NCBI GenBank assembly: GCA_038373885.1
Contig: JAWZYV010013187.1
Span: 57,141 to 121,140, forward strand
Reading direction: 5' to 3'
DNA: 64,000 bases
DNA from: Cheiracanthium punctorium
Taxonomy: Eukaryota > Arthropoda > Arachnida > Araneae > Cheiracanthiidae
The position numbers were made by a program, and so were the translations under genes. The first letter of the stretch is position 1. Each line of letters begins with the position of its first letter. Positions 11,241 to 22,099 of this stretch are shown piece after piece. The notes beneath the pieces are model-generated. The model was not told the origin of the DNA. It made no database searches and saw nothing but the letters and a program-made list of their open reading frames with translations.

Positions 11241-11640
11241 AAAATGTTTATAACAGTAATCTTGCCAGGTTTAAGGACAATAAATTGCCAAATTTGAAGC
11301 AAAAATACTGTAGTGTTATCGATGCATTTGACATAATTTATCTTTCTTGTTTTCTTTTTTTTTTTTTTTTTTTAATTTTCTTTCATTTGAAGAAAAAAAT
11401 TTTGCTCCTCGTAGCTCTTCTCTTGCTAAGTACATATATGCAGCATTTGCATTACTGAACTTGCAGAAGATGTCTTTTGGATGTCTTGCTGAACATTCAA
11501 AGAATTATTGTGTGAAAGATTGTGCAGCTACAACAACTAAAAGTTTTGAATAAGATAGATATATAGGATTTCTTTATGTTAAGAATGTTCTCGGTTTAGA
11601 ATAGGACAGGATGTGAAAATTACGTACATACAGATAAATA
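11241..11640. other. Unannotated stretch with a weak exon-like segment
   Basis: A T tract near 11350 precedes a short plus-strand frame ending at 11553, with AATAAA near 11636. Not enough to call a gene. Confidence 0.4.
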
Positions 11641-11647
11641 AACATTA

Positions 11648-12010
11648 GGGAGAAAAATAAAAATATATAGTTTAAAAAAACAAAAAAACCCGCTTTAGTG
11701 ATAGATTGAGCTAACTCTAAAGCGAAAAATAATTCTTAATATAGAAATAAATTAATAAACGGAAAATAGTATTATTGTGAAAAAAGCGTGGGGTGCTTTG
11801 TGCTATATTTTTTGTATCATTTTTGTACTAATCGTATCGATCGAATATTCTCAAGAACTGATATATGGAGCACCCCACGCTTTTTTTCACAATAATACTA
11901 TTTTTCGTTCATTAATTTATTTCTATATTAAGAATTATTTTTCGCTTTATAGTTAGTTCAATCTATCACTAAAGCGTGTTTTTTGTTTTTTTAAACTATA
12001 TTTTTATTTT
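11648..12010. mobile_element. Large foldback (inverted-repeat) element
   Basis: Arms 11648-11803 and 11866-12010 are highly similar inverted copies about 150 bp long around a spacer of about 62 bp. The inner edges carry AGCGTGGGGTGC and its complement GCACCCCACGCT. No coding frame and no clear TSD. A transcript would form a long hairpin. Confidence 0.85.
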
Positions 12011-12088
12011 TCACTTTTTAGTTCGATTTGCTATAAAAGCGTGTTTTTTAGTTTTTTTTTAAGTGTATGTATTTAAAATTTATTTTTA
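11951..12088 (+). repeat. Direct duplication at the foldback edge
   Basis: About 60 bp containing AAAGCGTGTTTTTT is repeated at 11951-12009 and 12019-12088, so one arm of the foldback is extended by a second diverged copy. Confidence 0.55.
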
Positions 12089-12170
12089 ATTTTCGATATC
12101 TCTCATAAGACACTAAGGAACACTAAGTTGGAAAGTACAAACTGTGAGATAATTTATTTTCACTGTACAC

Positions 12171-12315
12171 CAGTGGCGCAGCCAGGATTTTATTTCGGGA
12201 TGGGCTGGGTATCTAATTTAAAGCTAAAGTTCAATTGTAAGCTAAATATCAAATTGTAAGCTAAGTAAAGGGTCCCATTTCGGGGGGGAGCAGCCCAGCT
12301 CTTGCTACGCCCATG
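12171..12315. mobile_element. hAT MITE, CAGNGGCGTAGCCAG family
   Basis: Starts CAGTGGCGCAGCCAGGATTT and ends GCTACGCCCATG. Flanking 8-mers CTGTACAC and CTGTGCAC match at 7 of 8. The body matches the reverse complement of 38240-38391 along its length (TAAAGGGTCCCATTT shared). Confidence 0.85.
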
Positions 12316-12485
12316 CTGTGCACCAAAGTATTAATCAACCTGCAGTTAAATGCTACCTTCCTCCCTAAAAAGGAAAAATAGGTCTAATCAACAAATAAAA
12401 GTGTGTTAAAAAGAATGGCCTTAACATGTTCTTGTACTCAACTCTTCCATAATGTGATGGATCACGATCTTTTGTAAAAATAAAA

Positions 12486-12530
12486 ATATTGCCATGCCCA
12501 TGATTCGAACCTGGATTATCACGGCCACAG
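12486..12530 (-). repeat. tRNA-like fragment
   Basis: The minus strand has GGTTCGAATC, an RNA polymerase III B-box match, with tRNA-like sequence around it. Probably a SINE head remnant. Confidence 0.4.
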
Positions 12531-12609
12531 TGTAAAAGGTTTTCTTAAGATTGTAATCTTTGGAAGTGTACTACTTTCAATCGGGATAAGAAATGAGGAA
12601 ATTATTTAA

Positions 12610-12965
12610 TCCTGGCGATCCTGATCAGGATAATGAGATAAAATTATAAAATTATTGTATTGTCACCGGTTCTTCATAAATGTACAAAGTTTAAATTAAA
12701 TCTGACCGTTTAAAGTGTACCAAATTTGAATTCAAAGAAGTCGGTTACAAACATACACACAGGTGAAGCTAATAAATAAAAGCGTGTTAAAATCAGGATA
12801 ATGGGATAAACTTATCAAATTATTGTACTGTCATCGATCCTTGACATATCTACAAACTTTAAATTAAATCTGACCGTTTAAAGTGTGTCAAAATCGAGTT
12901 CAAAGGAGTCGGTTACGAACATACAAACATACATACAGGTGAAGCTAATAAAAGAGTGTTAAAAA
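12610..12965 (+). repeat. Tandem duplication, period about 167 bp
   Basis: Two diverged copies share TTTAAATTAAATCTGACCG (near 12689 and 12856), GTCGGTTAC and GGTGAAGCTAATAA. Each ends in a variant of AATAAAAGYGTGTTAAAA, which also occurs near 12395. This could be the 3' tail of a LINE-like element, but no reverse transcriptase is present. Confidence 0.65.
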
Positions 12966-13257
12966 AGTATATATGTGCGTTGGGACAACGTATGCTACAT
13001 TTGGACGTGATTTAAGTGTGCATCATTATTTGAATGATAGACAGCTAACAACTTTATTTTTATTTTTAAGCATTTTTAATGAAAATTTTTGGGATAGCAA
13101 TCTCATTATTTTTAAAATAACATTTGTATTTTTGTGGAATGAATGTCTCTTAAATAATAGCTATATCACGAACTTTTCTTCATGGTTTGCCTCATGAGAA
13201 TTTGGCAATTCTACAGAATGCTAGACATATACAATGCCTGATTAAAGTATATAATAA

Positions 13258-13508
13258 CATGCTTACTCGCGTAAAAGTCGCCCTCGCATAATAGCCGCAC
13301 CCCCGTTTTGAAGCAGAAAATATTATTTAATACGGCAGATAATCTGGGAACATTTGGTAACTTATTAATTTTATTATAATGCCACTAATGATTTAAAATT
13401 AAAGTGTATGATATTGTGTAGTAGATTTCCCCGCATAATAGTCGCACCTACACTTTCACCATGAAAAATTGGCAAAAAAAGTGCGACTACAGCATGAGTA
13501 AACGCGGT
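13258..13508. mobile_element. MITE with CGCATAATAG-type ends
   Basis: Left end CTTACTCGCGTAAAAGTCGC is inverted at the right end around GCGACTACAGCATGAGTAAA. Internal CGCATAATAGYCGCACC occurs twice. About 250 bp, no coding. Superfamily uncertain. Confidence 0.55.
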
Positions 13509-13717
13509 AATTCTCAAACACTGACGGACAGTTTTGTCGGTGGGGGCGGTTATTTGGAAGATTCATATGCACTTCCATTTTATGGAAGTAAAATAGGGAT
13601 CTTTTACATTAATTTATCTTTCTCTGAGGAGCGGTCGCCCCTTCCATACCCCCCCCCATCCAACCAAATAACCAAATAATTTGAATAGCCATTTTGAATA
13701 GGATAGATATTTTGTTG

Positions 13718-13756
13718 AAATAACCAAATAATTTTGACAAAATTATTTGGTTATTT
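13718..13756. repeat. Perfect 39-bp palindrome in an AACCAAATAA-rich patch
   Basis: Two 19-bp arms (13718-13736, 13738-13756) are exact reverse complements around one base. Imperfect copies of AACCAAATAATTT occur in both orientations from about 13665 to 13870. Confidence 0.85.
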
Positions 13757-13879
13757 GAACAAAAACTTTTGTCAATTTAACCAAACAATTTGGTTAAAAT
13801 AAACAAATATTTTGTTAATTCAACCAAACTGTTTGCTTAAATGGTTTATTTGGTTAAAATCAACCAAGCAAAATTTCAT

Positions 13880-14490
13880 TGTTAATTTGTGTGTTTATGG
13901 GGCATTTAACAAAATTATTTTATTGAATTTGTAATGTTACGTTTTGCAACCACCAAACTGTTGGCTGAAAGTTTCAGAGGTCAGGCTCATTAATTTATTT
14001 ATTCATCAAAATTTTTTTAGTGCTTTTATATATAATTTTAATATGAAGAAATTCAAGTCGCTTTCTTTTTTGTTGTTTTTCATAAGACAGAGAGTCAGAA
14101 TCGCTCTTCGGTTCATGGTAAGAAAATATATATCTTTGATACTAAATAATACGCAAGATTGTAGTTCAATTTTTAAAAAAGTGTTAAAGAAAGCTTACTT
14201 TTTAGTGTTATTTCTAATGGAGTGGTCTCGTTTTCATCGCATGTGCGGACATACATCATATCAAATTTATAACTTCCGCGTAGAAAAAGCAGAAATAGCA
14301 ATTTTAACTCGGAGAGAGAAAAAAAGTTGTGTGATTTTTCCCATTCTTCCTGTTTTCATTCAATTTCCCGAAAACCTGGAACCAAATAAATTTTAAACGC
14401 ACATCCTTCGTAGAAGGAAAAAAAGTAAAACATGGAATGAATTCATCGAAGCCATTCCATCAGTCACGTACTATCCCTTTTCACACACAC
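13880..14490. other. Unannotated AT-rich stretch
   Basis: A 150-codon plus-strand open frame (13944-14396) is present, but its composition is that of AT-rich noncoding DNA and I recognise no domain. Confidence 0.45.
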
Positions 14491-14765
14491 ACAGGTGGAA
14501 CGGAGAGAGAGAGACACAATTAATGCCGCAATTCATGCGTGTAGGATGTCTCAAAATGCAAATGAAATCGAGCCCACAGATGGTTGGTGCTGCTGCAAGA
14601 TAACAATTTCCATCCCTAACGAGCTCTTTAATTACCCAACAGCGGATATCATAGTGTCACAAATGTCGCACGCGGAGAATAATTTGATTAGATTGTCCTT
14701 TTTTCATTTATTCCCTCAGAAAACAGCATCGCCGGACGCCATACTGCGCGCTGTTTTATAATGAA
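14491..14765. other. Apparently unique, higher-GC segment
   Basis: Less AT-rich and less repetitive than its surroundings. It contains the octamer ATGCAAAT (14556-14563) and TTTAATTA (POU/homeobox-like words). It could be a conserved regulatory segment, but that is untested. Confidence 0.25.
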
Positions 14766-14940
14766 AAGGTGTGGAGCTTCTATCGATGTATAGACTGCGG
14801 TGTATTTAAATAGTTTTAGGTCAGGTTAGAAGGAGAAATACAAATAGATTCCGAGTGAACCGTCGCTGTGCTGGACATCCACTCTTCATAAGAAATACTG
14901 ATAGAATTCCTTTTATGATACATTTTCCCCCCCTTATTAA

Positions 14941-15423
14941 CCCTTAGACGCGCAGTGTTCCCGCTCTGGGAACACCGAACTCTGACGCTTTGACTATTGC
15001 CTGTCACGAAGAATAACTTTGATTTCTATAAAAATAGTTGTGGGTGACATAGCTGAACGAGAATCCTTTACTTTTTTGGCACGTCATTTCCCGTAAAAAG
15101 AATTGTCACGATTATTTTTCACAGCACTGACATCTGCTAAAAAATGGAAGAATGCGAGAACAGCTGGGCAGATTGCTCAATGCTGAAAAAAGGGCAACCG
15201 TTGCCATCGCTCGACTTAACTACCAGCAAGATGGCGGACGATCGAAACGTTCACCGCGTGCCACAGATCTAGAGACCCTTTATTGACGCAGCTGGCTGTG
15301 CGCGGGCACAGCTATATCACCCGCAACTACTTTTATAGAAATCAAATCTATTCTTCGTGATTGGCAACAGTCAAAATGTCTGAGTTGGGTGTTCCCAGAG
15401 TGGGAACACTGCGCGTTAAAGGG
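14941..15423. mobile_element. piggyBac-type MITE, copy 1
   Basis: Flanked by TTAA at 14937-14940 and 15424-15427. Termini are CCCTTAGACGCGCAGTG and CACTGCGCGTTAAAGGG, with inverted arms of about 110 bp. The TTAA target plus CCCTT ends indicate piggyBac. 483 bp, no transposase. It shares internal sequence with 16128-16275 and 45116-45441. Confidence 0.9.
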
Positions 15424-15514
15424 TTAAAATGCTTCTTGTCTTTTTATGAAAAATAGCGAAGAGAAAAATATGTACCATATTGTCAAAACTATACATTATA
15501 TGTATAATACAATC

Positions 15515-16125
15515 GAACTCGCTTATAAAGAGCGCAAAGGGACCACGATATTTGCTCGTTACAAGAGTGCTCGTAAAAAACAGGTTTGTGAAATCATCAT
15601 AAATATTCATGCATGCATACTATATTACTTATTTTTTCATATTTGTGCAAGAAAAAACAAGTTGGTTAATTTGTTTTAGATGTCTATTGTATTGTTTATT
15701 GTGCTTTTATTCGTTGTAGAAGTCTCATGGACATATAAGAACAGGGTCAGTTGCACCCCAAGATTCGAAAAAAGTTTGTTGTTTTTCTGTACATTCAAAA
15801 GCCACTCTATATTTCAGACAGTTCAGGTTGAAATTCAGAATATTCGTCGTTAAATCATCGTCGCTTTCATGGACTTTGATATGTTAAAAAGGGATTTTTT
15901 ACAAGAAAGGATTAGCTGAGCTGGGGAAATGGAGGTCAGTAGAAACTTTATGAATAAGCAAAATTATTCCTCGCTATAACCGGGGTTTACTCGTTCAAAG
16001 CGAGTTACGTTCCCATGGACTTAACATTGTACCAATCCAATAGTTCCGATTTCCTCGTTAAATACGGGTTCTCGTTATAAACGAGTTCCCGTTGCTCGTT
16101 ATAAACGAGTTCAACAATATTGTTT
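15515..16125. mobile_element. Possible pogo-like MITE
   Basis: The left block has GAACTCGCTTATAA and the right block has repeated CTCGTTATAAACGAG palindromes in inverted relation, as in MITEs with CTCGTTATAACGAG ends. Boundaries are uncertain. It abuts the piggyBac MITE at 16128. Confidence 0.4.
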
Positions 16126-16127
16126 AA

Positions 16128-16275
16128 CCCTTTGAGGCGCAATCCTTTCCAATGCTGAAAAAAGGGTCTCAGATCTGTGGCACGCGATGAACGTTTCGAT
16201 CGTCCGCCATCTTGCTGGTAGTTAAGTCGAGCGATGGCAACGGCTGCCGTTGGGAAAAGGTTGAGCCTCAAAGGG
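16128..16275. mobile_element. piggyBac-type MITE, copy 2
   Basis: TTAA at 16124-16127 and 16276-16279; ends CCCTTTGAGGCGCAA and GAGCCTCAAAGGG. The core is the inverse of the 14941 element core (ATGGCAACGGCTGCCGTT region). 148 bp. Confidence 0.9.
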
Positions 16276-16279
16276 TTAA

Positions 16280-18215
16280 ATGTTAGCTGTCGTGTGTTTT
16301 TGTTTTAACAGTTCAGATACAAAAATTCATTTCACTGGCATAGATTTAACGGTGCTCCGTGATTTAGGCCACGAACACTTTGTATCCTCAAGTGAAAAGA
16401 TATTGTTGCGTAATTTTGGGTAAATAATGGTCAGTCGGTTGTGCACACTTACAAAAATGCAATAATCGGGATTTTTTACTTTTTTGTTACAAATTTAATC
16501 TCTATTATTATATAAAAAAATATTTATTAATGTTTAACTTTGAAATTATAGTGGAACATCCATATTAGTTGGTTCTCATGGGAACTGTAGGCGTCAAGGT
16601 CACACTAATATAACAATAATTTTTCACTGTGATAAAAGCTAGCCTTTTAAAATGTAATTTTTAAGAAATTTCATAAGAACCCTTTTTATGTATTTCCCGT
16701 TTACGACTTTTACATCTCATTTACACGTTCTTCAGCTTGCCTATGGACCCACTTATTGATAATGTATTTCGCTTATGTAAAATAAAGTAATTCTTCATTG
16801 TAAATTTCGTTTTTCTTCCAAGTATTCTCAAAAGTTCCAAGTAAATATATATTGCATGGTAATTCTTTTTTTTTTGGGGGGGGGGGGGGCTAATAGTATT
16901 TATCATTGAAGTCATTCGATATTTATTCTCTGTAGTAAATTTGGGATAACATTTCACCAAAACATCGAATTAGATAAGTTGGTTCCATAATGTGGCGAAA
17001 CCTTGTTCCAAGATTTGGTGCTCAAGGTGAATCATAAACATGTACATGTAGAATCATAAAGAGGTGAATTATTGAACTGGAAAATCAAAAACAATAAAAC
17101 ACACATATTGACAGGGACTAAGTGTGCCTTTCAAAATCCATTTACCTATTCTAGTGACAAATTATAAAGCTGTTTTTTCTCCTTACGCTTTGTAAAATAA
17201 AAAACTTTTAGACTAAAGTTTTTTTTTTAAATTCTAGTCTGAGTTTATTTAGTTTAACCATTTTTAGAGCGATAAACTAATTAAAACTTGGTAAAAATGC
17301 ACATAAATGGTACTTATCAGACTATCGGTATATTTCGATGGAAAAAATTCTGATCTTATTTAGTAGCAGTAGAAGTCCATACTGGGGACTGAACTGGAAA
17401 AAGGAAACAGTAAACAAAAGCTAAATTGAAAACATGAAGAATCATCCGTGGCAAAAGAAATCCAAACACAAACAGAGGACTGAAAAAAGAAGTAAACAGC
17501 AAACAAAAGCTAAATCGAATTTTTTTTCAATCGAAACACGTGTATAGTCTGATAATGTGTGCTATTTTACAAAGGTTTAATTATTTTAACTTTTGTATCG
17601 TTTTAACACGTTTCTTTTCAGTGTTTTTGTCATTTTTAGAGTGTACTAGATATTTGCAAACTCAGAATATAAAAATATAAGTCAACTATTTTTTTAAATA
17701 ATATATAAGTATGCTCATCACTAACCTAAGAACTTCATTTAACAAGTTTCCTTTAACAATAATGAATAAAACGATTCATTAAACACGCCCAGGCTTACAC
17801 CGTCGATTCACCTGCAGCTCTTGTATAACCTTAACTCATCAGTGACCTCACTTCATTCAAGGATTCCAAAGGTTGCTGGTTGAGCACAAAACGATCCCCC
17901 CCCCCCCCAACCATAAAAAAAAAGAAAGAAAAAGAAAGGAGCGTTAGAAAGCTAATTACTTTAATGAAGAAATTAAGGAGGAAATAAATTTAATGCTCGA
18001 TCACGATCACGGCTTACTCTTTTTAGCTGTCGGCGTGTGCATTGTTCTCTTATCGCCGAGCCGCGAGCTTTCTCAACTAATTGCTTTTCAGTGGGGGGTC
18101 GCGACACCTAGAGGGCGTCTTGGGAGGTAATGCCGGCAGCCGACTCCCTCTTTTTTTTTTGTATGGATGATGAGCATTACTTGCACCGATGATATCTGCT
18201 GAAAGGACCTGGGCC
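16280..18215. other. Unannotated stretch
   Basis: Contains a T-tract/G-tract junction at about 16867-16889, a C tract near 17887, and a less AT-rich, possibly unique patch around 18000-18130. No supported gene. Confidence 0.45.
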
Positions 18216-18406
18216 AACTATTTCCAGAAATCTGAATGAAGCTGTCGACACTTACGTACATGAAACGTGAACCTAGGGTTGTTTAGTGGCCAGCATATTC
18301 CGAATTTTCTTATATAGCATTGTAACTTTGCAGCATGTAAGCATACCGGTGACATTTTGACTTTGTGACTCTCATGTGATATGTTCATCGTTGTTGTATT
18401 TAGAAA

Positions 18407-18480
18407 GACCCCCACGGAGGGCACCCCACCCTTCGGCCTGAGCCCACGCGTAGCTAATCGGCCGTAATCCCACAAACAAA
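18407..18480 (+). mobile_element. 5'-truncated SINE (S1 family) with 18-bp TSD
   Basis: Matches the S1 3' end (GACCCCCACGGAG, GTAGCTAATCGGCCGTAATC) and ends in an A-rich tail. The exact 18-base direct repeat CGTTGTTGTATTTAGAAA lies on both sides (18389-18406 and 18481-18498), the signature of target-primed retroposition. Confidence 0.9.
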
Positions 18481-18899
18481 CGTTGTTGTATTTAGAAAAT
18501 TTATATTCGGACATGTTGCTTGCTTCCAAGAGTCCGCTGATAAATCCTCATCGAATGAGGTGGACAACGCAATGGCAGTTTTTACTAACAGAGAAAGATT
18601 TACAGCAACAAACAACCAGGGAATGAGTGGGAATCGATCTCCACGACCGTAAGCTTCCCACTTTCATCGTGATGTGTTCGTTGCAGAGAAGGTTGTGTCG
18701 ACGGACAATTGATCGCCTGGAACAGTTTTTTTTTTTTTTCAATATGTCAAAATCTTTCTTTCAAAATGTTCAGAATGCGATCGTACTCCATCACCGATGC
18801 TGCCCAAAAAATTCCAATGCTTTTTGGGCAGCACCCGAATGAGAGACGTTTGGACAGCATCCTGGAACTAGAAGTCTGCGCCGCCGCCGCCGAGGTCTA

Positions 18900-18940
18900 G
18901 GCGGGCGCGCCGATTGTATGCCTCAGCGTACAATCGGCTT
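18900..18940. repeat. Short palindrome
   Basis: GCCGATTGTA and TACAATCGGC are perfect 10-bp arms around a 10-base spacer in a locally GC-rich patch. Confidence 0.6.
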
Positions 18941-19307
18941 CAAAACATTAAAAAAAATTGTACCTAAATTTTCAACTGTTTATTTTTTTCTGGATTCTTC
19001 TCAACATTTTAATGGATAATGTTTCCAATTAAGAACAAATTAAAAAAATTTTGAAAAATTAAATTTTATCAATATTGACTTAAAAAAAATAGCAGATAAA
19101 GTTAAAAGGTGGCTTGATTGTTTAAAACGCAAGTTGTATTTCTATCATTAGTGAGAAACTGAAAAAAAAAACCCATAAAAATAGACATTTTCATAAATTT
19201 TTACAGAGCTATCTTGAACCCCCCCCCTTCAAACTTAATCCATATCTTTATTTAAATTTAAAAATAAATCTTTCGTTAGTTTTTAATATTTCACTTATTA
19301 TTTAAGC

Positions 19308-20023
19308 CATTTGTCCACAACAGGGGCGTAGCCAGAAATTTTTCATGGGGGGGGGGGGTTACGACTACTGCAACTCACATATATGCATACATGTGTGTGA
19401 AAAGGAAGTGAAGAATATACATTTTGTACGGCAAAAAATTCCTCATGGGGGGGTTATGACCGCCATAACCCCCCCCCCCTTGGCTACGCCCCTGGTCCAC
19501 AATCCCCGGGCGACGGACCGGTCCCCGTCCTCAGATGAAATAGTACCGGGCCACAAAGGAACATTAAATTCTTTGAATTTTATTTACTTTGGTGTATTTC
19601 TCTCGGGTTTTTGCGGCTTTGTCGTGTTTGTGTGGATTTATATCTTTGTAACAGAAAAATATTGTAATTCTTTTAACATTTCTCTTTTCTTTTTAATTTT
19701 TATTAAAGATTTCAAGATCATGAATTAAAATTGCAGTCATAAAATAGAGAATAAATGTTCTTTCCTTAAAACTCTTCCAGACAACAACTCTGCCGGTTGA
19801 AATGCTACATCACTTAATATTCTTCTTTTTTTTTTTGTGTGTGTGTGTGTAACTGTATATTAAATTTTGGAGGCATGTTTAAATACAATTAAATTAAAGT
19901 TATTAAATCAAACCAGTCTAAATTAGAAACATTTAACGTCCTCGCCCTCCCACCATCAATGGGCCACGGTAAAATTATCAAACGTTTAGCGGTTCGTGGC
20001 GATAAAAAGGTTGGAGAGCACAG
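19308..20023. mobile_element. hAT element X with perfect 8-bp TSD
   Basis: The exact duplication ATTTAAGC flanks it (19300-19307 and 20024-20031). Ends are CATTTGTCCACAATCCCCGG and AAAAGGTTGGAGAGCACAG, a degenerate pair of the CAGTGGTTCCCAACC type. No transposase. It contains a younger hAT MITE at 19321. Confidence 0.85.
19321..19494. mobile_element. hAT MITE, CAGGGGCGTAGCCAG family, nested in element X
   Basis: Ends CAGGGGCGTAGCCAG and TTGGCTACGCCCCTG, with exact 8-bp TSD GTCCACAA (19313-19320 and 19495-19502). G and C tracts sit just inside the termini. 174 bp. Confidence 0.93.
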
Positions 20024-20047
20024 ATTTAAGCTATCCATCACTATATC

Positions 20048-21024
20048 ATAGCTGCCAACCGTTCCGATTTTATCAAAATATTTTCCACCACTATTTTTGA
20101 ACAATTTTATTTTAAATTAAAAATATGGACTTTTTTAAAGCTCAAACTATCAAGGAAAAATTAGTGGTGGGCAGAGGTAGAAATTTGCAGTTGCCCGATT
20201 TCCTGGGACAATCAGATTTTTAAATGGGCGTGTAAAACCACTGCTTTATAGAAATACTGCTTGTCATCTTTGGAAGAATAGAATGCAATGGGAGAGGTGA
20301 AGTTATAGGTTGGGCCATTTACGTTACCTATCAATACCATTGTACGAACAATTTAAATTACAATATTTTATAACAAGAACTCTTAACAAATACTGGTGTT
20401 GGAATGTAAAATTGACAAAAATATGTGTGTGTACCATAACACACACATATAATAGCACATTTCGAATGGCAAACCAAATCTACTAAATTTAGAACTCAAG
20501 ATTCTAGCACCAGTATTTGTTAAGATTTCTTGTTATAAAAAATATTAATTTAAATCGCCCACACCTCGGGATAGATAGGTAACGTAAGTAGCGCCACCTA
20601 TCGTTTCACCTCTCTCATTGCATTATTCCAAAGATGACAGGCAGTGCTTCTAAAGAAGGTGGTGGTAAAACAAAAATTCAGTTGCCCCTCGGGCAACCAA
20701 GAAAAACAACTATTCCCATATTTATTCCTTAGCTTGAAAATGCAGCTTCCTACTATTTTAATTCTGAACTTCTTTCTATTTCTATTTTCATTTCCGAATA
20801 GTAATGGCAATTTTATGAATAAACGTTTGTCAACTTATTTTCATTGTAACGGCCGCATGTTCTTAAAAAATTTTGTGTAGCGAAAATTTTATGGGCAAGA
20901 AACTTCATTTGCGGGCAACCAAAATAATTTCAGTGATTGCCCAATGGACAACCGAAAAAAATCACAAGATTCTACCCCTGGTGGTGGGAAATGTTCCGAT
21001 AAAAACGGAACGGTTGGCAGCTAT
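20048..21024. mobile_element. Long palindromic element P
   Basis: Termini ATAGCTGCCAACCGTTCC and GGAACGGTTGGCAGCTAT. Nearly the whole element folds on itself: outer, middle (TGTCATCTTTGGAA, ACGTTACCTATC) and inner (CTTAACAAATACTGGTG) blocks recur inverted. The centre is TATGTGTGTG and its complement near 20430. The right arm carries about 200 extra bases. Flanking 8-mers ACTATATC and GCTAATTC match at 5 of 8. No transposase. Confidence 0.8.
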
Positions 21025-21537
21025 GCTAATTCCGTTTTTGAAACCAATGTAAAAGTTTGTCAGAAGTCATTAGTCAGAAATGACCAATGCTCACAATTGC
21101 GAACACAGGGAAAATTGTATACAATTTTTCCCCGTTTAAATGACTAATATCCTTTAATTAACGCATTAGAATGCAAAATATGCAGAAAACGAATTCAAAA
21201 TATGGCTGGATCTGAATTCGGTCTGTAAAAGGTTAACACTAGTAACTTGTAAAGATACCATTTAAATTTTTTGAGTCAATGGCGTAATTTGATTGCTTTA
21301 ACATTGCTTTATACCTCAAAAGAACATTATAGGTTTGGAATGGTTCATGAGAAGGTTGTGGAGAAAAAAAAAACCGCTTAAAAGCAAATGTATCAATTGT
21401 ACACTGACAGCTAAATGTATCGTGAATGTGCTATAAGAGCAATATAAACCTATCCGATTTTGATAAAATCTATTGTTTCAGTTTTGCAGTAGAAATGTTT
21501 TAAAGTGCACCGAAACGGCAGGCTCATACTCTGGAGC

Positions 21538-21752
21538 CCCACCACTGGCCGAGCGCATAGTGCTCTGAACTGGGAGACGGAAGGTGCCTGGTTCAAACCC
21601 AGGTCGCGTCCGTCGACCTAACCGTTCGGAGTTTTCCGTCGTTTCCTCCGAAATGCTTGTTAGGACCCCTTAGAAAGACCCCCACGGAGAGCACTCCACA
21701 CCTCGGCCTAGAGCCCACATGTAGCTAATTGGCCGTAATCCGACAACAACAG
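21538..21752 (+). mobile_element. tRNA-derived SINE, S1 family, near full length
   Basis: Polymerase III-like boxes TGGCCGAGCGCA (A) and GGTTCAAACCC (B), about 45 bp apart, are followed by a tRNA-unrelated body ending in GGCCGTAATCCGACAACAACAG. Related copies occur at 8483, 18407, 23880, 43528 and 57065 (minus). Confidence 0.85.
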
Positions 21753-22099
21753 AAAATCATACTCAAGACTAGTTTTCATAGTCTTAAAAAATCTTTTAAC
21801 GTCGATTTATACATAGGTGTGTGTATGTGTTTGTACGCATACGCCCATTTTCATTACGCTCTTTTTCAAAAATTTTTCCACGCCGCGACGTGCCGCCGCC
21901 GCGAATTTCTGTGCGGCGCAGACCTCTACCTGGAACACTTACACCATTGTGCCCATGAAACGCAACGTGCCCGCTTCCCAAACGAATGAGTTAACCTCAG
22001 ACCGATGTTCATTAAGTGACAATTGTCAGGGATTCATTAAGAGGAAACGATCGCTTCTTCACGCTTCACATGTGAAGAAGTCGTCGGCATAGGGCCACT

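Larger units (their letters stand above)
19010..21232 (-). mobile_element. piggyBac-like repeat split into three by nested insertions
   Basis: Segments 19010-19307, 20024-20047 and 21025-21232, read on the minus strand, align in order to the uninterrupted copy 57550-58074. TTAA lies at the outer end (21233-21236), followed on the minus strand by CCTTTTACAGACC. The gaps are filled by hAT X (19308-20023) and palindromic element P (20048-21024). The distal end near 19010 is not sharp. Confidence 0.75.

Noticed and set aside
11475..11553. Short Cys-containing frame after a TTGCAG acceptor-like site, with AATAAA downstream
   Set aside because: Only 26 codons, weak acceptor and no upstream exon; too little to call.
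13944..14396. 150-codon plus-strand open frame
   Set aside because: Composition typical of AT-rich noncoding DNA, no domain, no splice or promoter context.
21538..21620. True tRNA gene
   Set aside because: A and B boxes are present but the sequence runs on into a SINE body shared by several copies, and I do not see a full cloverleaf.
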